From positions 1-11,990 of the forward strand of contig CAYNVN010000042.1 in assembly GCA_964400655.1 (NCBI GenBank): a stretch of 11,990 nucleotides of DNA. The letters run 5' to 3'. Shown here piece by piece: positions 1 to 5,257 of this stretch. Under the pieces are notes generated by a model. It saw only the letters and a program-made list of their open reading frames with translations, did not search any database and was not told the DNA's origin. A program made the position numbers and the translations under genes. The first letter of the stretch is position 1. Each line of letters starts with the position of its first letter. Source of the DNA: B16-G9 sp964400655 (lineage in GTDB: Bacteria; Bacteroidota; Bacteroidia; Bacteroidales; F082).

Positions 1-454
1 ATAGCTTCTCGGTTTCAAAAACTACGGCTTCTTTCAGGCCCTTCAGCTTTTTATAAAAAGCCTTTCTCTTATCTATTTTTTTGTATTTAAATCCCAAAAC
101 CAATATGGTACTCTCCTGCAGGTTGTCAAAATAGGGAATCAGGTCATCCAGCTTACGATTGTTGGCCATCAAATCCTGCGCCTCTTTAACAATCACCAGC
201 TGATAATTTCCCATCATTGAAAATCGCCGGCAAAGATCGGCCACTTCGCGGGCGGTAACATCCCTGCCGTAAACCACTGTTTGGTTAAAAGCTTTGAACT
301 CCTCTTCGAGGATATGTTCTTCCATGTAGGATATAAGTTCATCAATATAATAAGGTTCTTCGCCATGCAAAAGGTAAACAGGACTGTAAACCTTGTTTTC
401 AAGGTCACGCATCAGCTGTCCGAATGCCTGAACGGTATTGTTTTTCTTTGCCAT
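1..454 (-). CDS. holA: DNA polymerase III subunit delta, N-terminal 151 residues (partial)
   Basis: Clamp-loader delta subunit, which opens the sliding clamp for loading at the replication fork. The gene is read leftward from an ATG at 454 and runs off the left edge, so only the N-terminal domain is seen. The segment PVYLLHGEEPYYIDE (residues 25-39) is the typical start of the delta AAA-like domain, where a degenerate P-loop region is followed by YxIDE. Further matches are VYGRDVTAREVADLCRRFSMMGNYQLVIVKEA (about 61-91), the usual 'D...v...a..lPmfgerqlViVkea' block, and a hydrophobic STILVL strand near 115-120. In E. coli delta does not hydrolyse ATP; the same is assumed here. The start overlaps the stop of the upstream AMP nucleosidase gene by one base (TAATG), which suggests translational coupling. 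There is no separate promoter space. Confidence 0.9.
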   Translation of the reverse strand, partial: MAKKNNTVQAFGQLMRDLENKVYSPVYLLHGEEPYYIDELISYMEEHILEEEFKAFNQTVVYGRDVTAREVADLCRRFSMMGNYQLVIVKEAQDLMANNRKLDDLIPYFDNLQESTILVLGFKYKKIDKRKAFYKKLKGLKEAVVFETEKL

Positions 455-1224
455 TAAAACCTTAGATGTTTAACCGTAAGACCGTTATTGATAAGCTGTT
501 TAAGCGATTCGATGCCGATTTTTACCTGATCGTTAACAAACCGTGTATTGACCTTTTTATCGCTTTCAGAGGTTTTAACACCTTCGGGAACCATGGGCTG
601 GTCGGTAACAAGCAACAAAGCGCCGGTGGGAATTTTATTGGCAAATCCAACGGTAAAAATAGTGGCTGTTTCCATATCGATAGCCATGGCTCTGATTTTA
701 CGCAGATATTGTTTAAATTTTTCATCGTGCTCCCAAACCCGGCGGTTGGTGGTGTAAACCGTTCCTGTCCAGTAATCTTTACCTAAATCGCGAATGGTGG
801 TGGAGATGGCTTTTTGGAGGTTAAATGCAGGCATTGCCGGAACTTCGGTAGGAAAATAATCGTTTGAAGTACCGTCGCCACGAATGGCTGCTATGGGCAG
901 GATGTAGTCGCCCACTTCGTTTTTCCGTTTTAATCCGCCGCATTTGCCCAGAAACAGTACCGCTTTGGGCTTTATGCTGCTTAACAAATCCATAATGGTT
1001 GCCGCATTGGCACTTCCCATACCAAAATTAATCATGGTAATATTATCCGATGTGGCACAAGGCATGGGGTTATCTTTACCAATTATTTCCACATTGTTCC
1101 ATTGGGCAAACAATTCAAGATATTGTTTGAAATTGGTAAGTAATATATACTCTCCGAATTTTTCCAGCGGCAGGCCGGTATATCTCGGAAGCCAGTTGGT
1201 TACGATTTCATGTTTTTCTAACAT
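454..1224 (-). CDS. amn: AMP nucleosidase (short Bacteroidota type)
   Basis: Cytoplasmic enzyme of the purine nucleoside phosphorylase/nucleosidase superfamily, predicted to hydrolyse AMP to adenine and ribose 5-phosphate. At 256 residues it is close to the short form known from Bacteroidota and lacks the N-terminal regulatory domain of the ~480-residue E. coli Amn. Visible motifs are NFGMGSANAAT (66-76) and FLGKCGGL (91-98), the glycine-rich phosphate/ribose site; RGDGTS (115-120); AIDMETATIF (181-190), the nucleoside-binding MET motif with its Glu; and TDQP (207-210), whose Asp208 is the likely catalytic acid on the base. The ATG at 1224 is preceded by a -7 promoter box about 17 bases upstream, so the leader is very short and the start is credible. 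The gene is followed directly by holA with a TAATG overlap. A general purine/uridine phosphorylase is less likely given the overall match. Confidence 0.9.
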   Translation of the reverse strand: MLEKHEIVTNWLPRYTGLPLEKFGEYILLTNFKQYLELFAQWNNVEIIGKDNPMPCATSDNITMINFGMGSANAATIMDLLSSIKPKAVLFLGKCGGLKRKNEVGDYILPIAAIRGDGTSNDYFPTEVPAMPAFNLQKAISTTIRDLGKDYWTGTVYTTNRRVWEHDEKFKQYLRKIRAMAIDMETATIFTVGFANKIPTGALLLVTDQPMVPEGVKTSESDKKVNTRFVNDQVKIGIESLKQLINNGLTVKHLRF

Positions 1225-1240
1225 AGGTTAATTTTTCGTG

Positions 1241-1248
1241 CAAATTTA
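1241..1248 (-). promoter_or_regulatory. Bacteroidota -7 box for amn-holA
   Basis: Read leftward the bases are TAAATTTG, an exact match to the Bacteroidota -7 consensus TAnnTTTG. They lie 16 bases upstream of the amn ATG. No convincing TTG is seen at the -33 position, so the call rests on the -7 box and its placement. Confidence 0.5.
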
Positions 1249-1273
1249 CAATTTTTGAATGAACCGTGTTTTT

Positions 1274-1525
1274 AAAGTGCCTAAAGTATTTGAAGTTTGG
1301 AGTGCCTGGAGTTAAGCGTTCAGGGTTTTGCGTTTGGCGTTCAGTCGGGCTTCGTGCCTGCTTTTCTTTCTTCTTCGTTATTTCGCCACCACTCCCGTCA
1401 TTCCGACGACCGTAGGAAGGAGAAATCCCCCACAATAATCGACCGAGCTCCCTTTTGTTTTAGGGGCAGGCTGATACCCGGGAGATTCCTCAGTCGTACC
1501 TCCTTCGGAATGACGATGGGCTGTG
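1274..1525. repeat. Intergenic direct repeat, copy A (~252 bp)
   Basis: First of two diverged direct copies in the gene-free stretch 1225-1936 (the other is 1602-1857). It starts with AAAGTGCCTAAAGT. A 60-base block (1300-1359) is base-for-base identical to 1629-1688 in copy B and contains GCGTTCAG twice. The second half is a 120-bp imperfect inverted repeat. The short forward-frame open reading in it (1297-1629) is low-complexity Ser/Arg-rich translation of the repeat and is not considered a gene. Confidence 0.85.
1396..1515. repeat. 120-bp imperfect inverted repeat within copy A
   Basis: The left arm begins CGTCATTCCGA and the right arm ends TCGGAATGACG. The inner parts (GGAGAAATCCCC on the left, GGGAGATTCCTC on the right) also pair with a few mismatches, giving arms of about 36 bases around a ~48-base centre. 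The form fits a non-autonomous palindromic element of the GTCATTCCGA type often seen between genes in Bacteroidota genomes; that comparison is from memory. There is no transposase here. Confidence 0.75.
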
Positions 1526-1532
1526 CGGGAGA

Positions 1533-1560
1533 GGCAGGCCCGCCTGCCGGACGGGCAGGC
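1533..1560. repeat. GC-rich hairpin between the two repeats
   Basis: GGCAGGC (1533-1539), GCCTGCC (1542-1548) and GGCAGGC (1554-1560) follow each other, so the middle segment can pair with either flank. The pairing with the right-hand segment leaves a 5-base loop. It stands out by GC content from the AT-rich surroundings. No function can be read from it. Confidence 0.6.
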
Positions 1561-1585
1561 AAATCAAAAATCAAAAATCAAAAAT
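1561..1585. repeat. Short 7-bp tandem repeat (AAATCAA units)
   Basis: Three full units of AAATCAA and a partial fourth lie directly after the GC-rich hairpin and before repeat copy B. It is a simple-sequence tract that could vary in copy number by slippage. Confidence 0.6.
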
Positions 1586-1601
1586 TTGCAATCATAAATC
1601 G

Positions 1602-1857
1602 AAAGTGCCTAAAGTGCGCTAAAGTTTAGAGTGCCTGGAGTTAAGCGTTCAGGGTTTTGCGTTTGGCGTTCAGTCGGGCTTCGTGCCTACTTTTCTTTCT
1701 TCTTCGTCACTCCGCCACCACCATCCCCGTCATTTCGACGACCGTAGGAAGGAGAAATCCCCTACAATGAACGACCGAACTCTCTTTTGTTTTAGGGGCA
1801 GGCTGATACTCGGGAGATTCCTCAGTCGTACCTCCTTCGGAATGACGACGGGTTGTG
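1602..1857. repeat. Intergenic direct repeat, copy B (~256 bp)
   Basis: Second direct copy, starting 328 bases after copy A, in the same orientation and with the same module order: AAAGTGCCT start, the 60-base identical block (1629-1688), a TTTTCTTTCTTCTTCG segment, then a 120-bp inverted repeat. Differences from copy A are scattered single-base changes and a few small indels in the first and middle parts. The 65-codon open reading at 1683-1880 is a translation of the repeat and is not annotated as a gene. Confidence 0.85.
1728..1847. repeat. 120-bp imperfect inverted repeat within copy B
   Basis: Same length and layout as the inverted repeat at 1396-1515. The left arm starts CGTCATTTCGA, with one C-to-T change relative to copy A that still allows a G-T pair with the right arm; the right arm ends TCGGAATGACG. 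Confidence 0.75.
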
Positions 1858-1881
1858 TGACAGGAATATCCAAAATATAAG

Positions 1882-1919
1882 CACAAAAAAAAACACCGCG
1901 TAAACGCAGTGTTTTTTTA
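1882..1919 (-). terminator. Rho-independent terminator of the HU gene (possibly bidirectional)
   Basis: Read leftward, ACACTGCG (1912-1905), loop TTTA, CGCGGTGT (1900-1893) forms an 8-bp stem with one G-T pair, followed by a T run (1892-1885, then broken by a G). It starts 24 bases past the HU stop. A run of T after the stem on the other strand as well means it could also stop rightward transcription coming out of the repeat region. Confidence 0.85.
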
Positions 1920-1936
1920 TTCCTTTTTGTAAGTCG

Positions 1937-2209
1937 TTAGCTGATACCTTTTGAAAGTTCAGCACCTGCTTTAAATTTAACAACTTTTTTAGCAGGAATA
2001 TCAATTTCTTTACCTGTTTGAGGGTTACGACCTTTTCTGGCAGCTCTTGTGGAAACTGAGAATGATCCGAAACCAACCAAAGCAACACGACCACCGTTTT
2101 TAAGTGTATCAGTTGTAGCTCCAATGAAAGCATCCAGTGCTTTTTTAGCATCCGCTTTGCTGATACCGGCACCACTGGCCATTGCATCAATTAATTCAGC
2201 TTTGTTCAT
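1937..2209 (-). CDS. hup: HU family DNA-binding protein
   Basis: Small nucleoid protein that binds and bends DNA as a dimer. The 90-residue length is that of canonical HU. The N-terminal helices begin MNKAELIDAMA, followed by the GFGSF turn (46-50) and the DNA-binding arm GRNPQTGKEIDIPA (60-73), where Pro63 is the residue that intercalates in the minor groove. The C-terminus VVKFKAGAELSKGI is also canonical. The ATG at 2209 follows an A-rich leader with no Shine-Dalgarno, usual for this phylum. It is a single-gene unit with its own promoter (2252-2281) and terminator (1882-1919). IHF is less likely because the arm and C-terminus match HU better. Confidence 0.95.
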   Translation of the reverse strand: MNKAELIDAMASGAGISKADAKKALDAFIGATTDTLKNGGRVALVGFGSFSVSTRAARKGRNPQTGKEIDIPAKKVVKFKAGAELSKGIS

Positions 2210-2251
2210 TTTTTTTTAAGTTTTGATTAACACTAATAGAATTAACGCTAA

Positions 2252-2281
2252 CAAATATAAACGAAACATTACAAAACACAA
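2252..2281 (-). promoter_or_regulatory. Bacteroidota-type promoter of the HU gene
   Basis: Read leftward there is a TTG at 2281-2279, a 19-base spacer, and TATATTTG at 2259-2252, an exact TAnnTTTG -7 box. This is the only promoter in the window where both elements are present at standard spacing. It leaves a leader of roughly 35-40 bases before the ATG at 2209. Confidence 0.7.
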
Positions 2282-2393
2282 GAGGTCAAAAGCCTTTTTG
2301 CCGATTTTTGTTAATAATTTATAAGAATTGTTAATAACATCCCCCCATTTTTTTACATGTTCTTCGCAAAGTATATATCTAAAGGGTACAGAG

Positions 2394-2413
2394 TGATTTA
2401 CGAATATAAATCA
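2394..2413. repeat. Short AT-rich palindrome downstream of fmt
   Basis: TGATTTA (2394-2400), a 6-base loop, then TAAATCA (2407-2413) is a perfect 7-bp inverted repeat just past the fmt stop. No T run follows in the leftward direction, so it is not a standard intrinsic terminator. It could be a weak hairpin or a protein site, or chance in AT-rich DNA. Confidence 0.35.
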
Positions 2414-2422
2414 GATTGCGGG

Positions 2423-3397
2423 TCAAAACAATGCTTTTACCTCTCCCGAAAACGAAAAACCTCTTAATAATTCTTCCGTCATCATTCTTTTTTTACCCGA
2501 CATTTGTAACGACTCAATAATGATCACTCCATCGGCAGCATATACCTTAATATAGTGTTTGTTATCCGTTTCAACCATTCCGGGCTGATGCACATGATGC
2601 ACTTTTTCAAACGACACTTTATAAATCTTTACATAATACTCTTTCCCCGATTCATCGGTAAAAACGGTATAAGCCACCGGCCAGGGACTCAATCCCCTGA
2701 TGAAGTTATAAATATCTTCAACCGGTTTGTTCCAGTTAATTTTACAATCCTCTTTTAAAATCTTGGGAGCAGGTTTTAACGTCGTGTAGTTGTCTGCCAG
2801 CGTCTCCTGATCAATCAAGGTTACGTTGCCCTTAACAATTGCTTCGATGGTTTTTAATACAAGTGCCGCCCCGGCATTCATCATTTTATCGTGCAACGAC
2901 TTAAAATCGTCGGTTTTATCAATACCGATTTTTTGCTGTAAAATAATATTACCGGTATCAATTTTATCATCAATAAAAAAGGTGGTCAGGCCTGTTTCCG
3001 GTTCGCCGTTGATAATGGCATAATTAATGGGTGCGGCACCTCTGTATTGCGGAAGCAGCGAAGCATGGAGGTTAAAGGTTCCCAATGAGGGAATTTCCCA
3101 CACCACCCTGGGCAGCATTCTAAAGGCAACCACAACCTGAATATGGGGTTGTAACGATTTTAACTCGTTTATAAAGTTTTCATCCCTCAATTTTTCAGGC
3201 TGCATCAGTTTTAAACCCTGCTTTACGGCATACTCTTTAACAGGCGACGGCTTTAGCTTTTTCCCTCTGCCGGCAGGCTTATCGGCAACCGTTACCACAC
3301 CAACCACTTTGTAACCGGCTTTAACAATGGCATCCAAAACAGGAACCGCAAAATCGGGCGTTCCCATAAAAACTATTTTAACTGCATCTTTTTCCAT
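2423..3397 (-). CDS. fmt: Methionyl-tRNA formyltransferase
   Basis: Transfers a formyl group from 10-formyl-tetrahydrofolate to the initiator Met-tRNA in the cytoplasm. At 324 residues it is slightly longer than E. coli Fmt (315). The N-terminal Rossmann-type formyltransferase domain (about 7-200) shows IVFMGTPDFAVPVL (8-21) and the flexible loop DKPAGRGKKLKPSPVK (39-54). The catalytic signature has Asn109, His111, SLLPQYRG (113-120) and Asp147, matching the N/H/D triad of the family. The C-terminal OB-fold tRNA-binding domain follows (about 215-324) with IRGLSPWPVAYT. The ATG at 3397 lies 10 codons before the conserved MGTPDF, the usual spacing. It appears to be a single-gene unit between HU and the TPR protein gene. 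All key residues are present. Confidence 0.96.
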   Translation of the reverse strand: MEKDAVKIVFMGTPDFAVPVLDAIVKAGYKVVGVVTVADKPAGRGKKLKPSPVKEYAVKQGLKLMQPEKLRDENFINELKSLQPHIQVVVAFRMLPRVVWEIPSLGTFNLHASLLPQYRGAAPINYAIINGEPETGLTTFFIDDKIDTGNIILQQKIGIDKTDDFKSLHDKMMNAGAALVLKTIEAIVKGNVTLIDQETLADNYTTLKPAPKILKEDCKINWNKPVEDIYNFIRGLSPWPVAYTVFTDESGKEYYVKIYKVSFEKVHHVHQPGMVETDNKHYIKVYAADGVIIIESLQMSGKKRMMTEELLRGFSFSGEVKALF

Positions 3398-3470
3398 GCG
3401 GTAAATTTACGATAAAGTTGTTATAATTTCCGGCAAAAGCTTTATCCGACAAGTAATTATTAATACATAA

Positions 3471-3502
3471 AAAAACCTGACAGTATTTGTCAGGTTTTTT
3501 TT
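3471..3502 (-). terminator. Rho-independent terminator of the TPR protein gene
   Basis: CCTGACA (3476-3482), a 5-base loop, then TGTCAGG (3488-3494) forms a perfect 7-bp stem that is extended on both sides by A and T runs. Read leftward it lies about 20 bases past the stop codon of the TPR gene and ends in a T run. The symmetrical A/T tails mean it can work in either direction. It separates the TPR gene from fmt. Confidence 0.9.
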
Positions 3503-3519
3503 TATTATTCGTTATAAAA

Positions 3520-4221
3520 CTATTTTCCGAGTTTTGCTTCGGTACGTGCAATATACCGGTCGATGTTACCACCGTATTTGCTATTGGGATATTTATCGTG
3601 GATGATCTGATAGTTTTTCAAAGCTTCATCATATTTTCCCATCAACTCAAAAGTTTCGGCGGCCTTAAAATAAAACAACGGCGAAGTAAAGTTGTTATCT
3701 TTCATGGTAGCGGCTTTCAGATATTCATCGGCAGCTTTGCTCTGATCACCTTTTTCAAGATAGGCATCACCAATGGCACCCTGAGCCATGGGAGCTACCA
3801 GTCCGTCATCAGCTTTAAATCTTGAGAGATAATCAATGGCGTTATCAAAATCACCTTTTTTAAGATATGACAGCCCTGCATAATAATTGGCAAGGTTACC
3901 GGGTTTGGTGGAACTGTATTCATCGGCAATATCAACAAATCCCAAATGATTTCCATCACCAAACAACGCTTTGTCCAACGAGTCGGCTTCAAAAAACTGC
4001 TGCGCTGCATAAATCTGCTCCTGCGCATCCTGTGTTTTGGGTTCGATGATATACTTCTGATATCCGAAATATCCAAGTACTATTGCCAGAAGTACCAGCA
4101 CTCCGATTAACAGCGAATTTTGATTCTTTATTAAAAACTCTTCACTTCTGGTTAGAGATTCTTCAATGTTTTCAATTGTTTTCTCTGTCCGTTTAATCTC
4201 TTGTTCTTTCTTATTTACCAT
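3520..4221 (-). CDS. Membrane-anchored tetratricopeptide repeat protein
   Basis: Predicted inner-membrane protein of 233 residues. A charged, helical N-terminus (residues 1-35, rich in K and E, possibly coiled coil) is followed by one hydrophobic segment (about 37-54, LLIGVLVLLAIVLGYFGY) and then TPR-like helical pairs on the far side of the membrane: LANYYAGLSYLKKGDFDNAIDYL, PMAQGAIGDAYLEKGDQSKAADEYLKAA and PLFYFKAAETFELMGKYDEALKNYQII, ending in YPNSKYGGNIDRYIAR. The layout resembles YfgM-like proteins that help envelope protein handling, but the function here is inferred only from architecture. I chose the ATG at 4221. A TTG at 4245 would add eight residues, but it lies within the probable -7 promoter box and so is unlikely to be in the transcript. 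The gene has its own promoter and terminator. Confidence 0.85.
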   Translation of the reverse strand: MVNKKEQEIKRTEKTIENIEESLTRSEEFLIKNQNSLLIGVLVLLAIVLGYFGYQKYIIEPKTQDAQEQIYAAQQFFEADSLDKALFGDGNHLGFVDIADEYSSTKPGNLANYYAGLSYLKKGDFDNAIDYLSRFKADDGLVAPMAQGAIGDAYLEKGDQSKAADEYLKAATMKDNNFTSPLFYFKAAETFELMGKYDEALKNYQIIHDKYPNSKYGGNIDRYIARTEAKLGK

Positions 4222-4242
4222 TGCTATTTGATTTTGAGGTTG

Positions 4243-4250
4243 CAAAAGTA
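4243..4250 (-). promoter_or_regulatory. Bacteroidota -7 box of the TPR protein gene
   Basis: Read leftward the bases are TACTTTTG, matching TAnnTTTG, 21 bases upstream of the ATG at 4221. The -33 position carries TTT rather than TTG at 19-base spacing. The placement implies a short leader and rules against the upstream TTG start. Confidence 0.55.
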
Positions 4251-4291
4251 TATTTTTATTCTTAATAATAAAACAGCTGCTTTTATTTTTT

Positions 4292-4299
4292 TACCTTTG
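4292..4299 (+). promoter_or_regulatory. Divergent -7 box for the secreted-protein/peptidase genes
   Basis: TACCTTTG matches TAnnTTTG and lies 58 bases before the ATG at 4358. No -33 TTG is seen upstream. The leader would begin near a small inverted repeat, GGAGG-TTTT-CCTC, around 4308-4320. The box is about 40 bases from the opposing -7 box at 4243-4250, so the two promoters would be back to back. Confidence 0.45.
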
Positions 4300-4357
4300 T
4301 CAATAAAGGAGGTTTTCCTCTTATCAAATTTTGTAACCGGCTATTATTTAATTTTTT

Positions 4358-5227
4358 ATGAGCATAAAATATTTATCGTTATTGCTTATCTCTTTTCTGT
4401 TATCGTCAACGGTAACGGCAGGATGGGTTATTTCGGAGGTAAGTTCCGACAGGTTTGGCAACAAAAGTTACCAAACAACATTCCTGCAAAATAACAAGGT
4501 AAGGTACGAATCAGACCTGTCTGTTGCCGTTATCGATATCGACAAAGAGCTGATAACCTTAATATTTCCTCTTCAAAAAGTTTATTGGGAAGGAAGTGCC
4601 GACGATTTTAAAAAGGGAACTCTTGAGGCTTTTGATAAACAGATGAAAGCCATGATAAGACAAAGTGATCCTGATCAAAAAGAGACTTATCAACAATTTT
4701 ATGATGAAATCTTAAAAAAGATAAACTCAACCGACACCCTTGAAATTGAAACACATATAACCGTTGAAGCATTAGAGGGTGAAGCAAAAATTGGTGAATA
4801 TAATACCCGTGCTTATAATATTTACATCGACAGCGTTTTGAACGAAAAAATATGGATTACCTTCGATAAAACACCTTTTAAAAATGTAAACCTTAAAAAA
4901 TTAATGGCCTTAACAAAAAAAATGTCGCCCATGAACAGCGGATTAAGTGTTACCAACTCCAATTCGTATATCAATTTGGTTCAAAGGGGCATGGTGGTTA
5001 AAACCGAAAAATATATTAACGGACAACCTGCCACCACCACTTCCATAACACTGGTTAGGGAAGGCCCCATACCCGATTCCTTTTTTTCCGCCCCCCCACT
5101 CTACCGGAAAGCTTCCATTGCGGAAGTGCTTGAAATGGGTTACGATTCCGATATTCCCGACATTAACCGTTCCGACAACCCCGATAATCCCGATTATAAA
5201 GGTGTAATGCCGGGCAATAATAAATAA
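4358..5227 (+). CDS. Secreted protein of unknown function
   Basis: Protein of 289 residues that I do not recognise with certainty. The first ~22 residues form a clear Sec signal peptide (MSIKYLSLLLISFLLSSTVTA, likely cleaved before GW), which also supports the ATG at 4358. The mature part is mixed alpha/beta: VISEVSSDRFGNKSYQTTFLQNNKVRYES, a strand-rich block ending in VYWEGSADDF, a charged helical middle (about 83-125), and IGEYNTRAYNIYIDSVLNEKIWIT. This pattern recalls periplasmic DUF4412- or LolA-like proteins that carry a 'nkvr.e' strand early on, but the link is weak. The C-terminal tail is Asp/Pro/Asn-rich (SDIPDINRSDNPDNPD). No lipobox Cys is present after the signal peptide, so a soluble periplasmic protein is likely. 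The peptidase gene starts 30 bases downstream with no terminator between, so they are probably co-transcribed. Confidence 0.8.
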   Translation: MSIKYLSLLLISFLLSSTVTAGWVISEVSSDRFGNKSYQTTFLQNNKVRYESDLSVAVIDIDKELITLIFPLQKVYWEGSADDFKKGTLEAFDKQMKAMIRQSDPDQKETYQQFYDEILKKINSTDTLEIETHITVEALEGEAKIGEYNTRAYNIYIDSVLNEKIWITFDKTPFKNVNLKKLMALTKKMSPMNSGLSVTNSNSYINLVQRGMVVKTEKYINGQPATTTSITLVREGPIPDSFFSAPPLYRKASIAEVLEMGYDSDIPDINRSDNPDNPDYKGVMPGNNK

Positions 5228-5257
5228 CCGATTAACCTTTCCATAATATTTCGTCAC

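Noticed and set aside
1533..1585. Possible CRISPR or VNTR array in the intergenic region
   Set aside because: There are only a few short units without spacers, and the two larger copies are not evenly spaced repeats of CRISPR size.
1297..1880. Rightward open readings of 110 and 65 codons in the repeat region
   Set aside because: Both are translations of the direct repeat copies, have Ser/Arg-rich low-complexity sequence, and cover inverted repeats; no ribosome site or family match is seen.
3398..3420. TAAATTTA just before the fmt start (read leftward) as a -7 promoter box
   Set aside because: It lacks the final G of TAnnTTTG, lies so close to the ATG that there would be almost no leader, and has no TTG at a standard distance.
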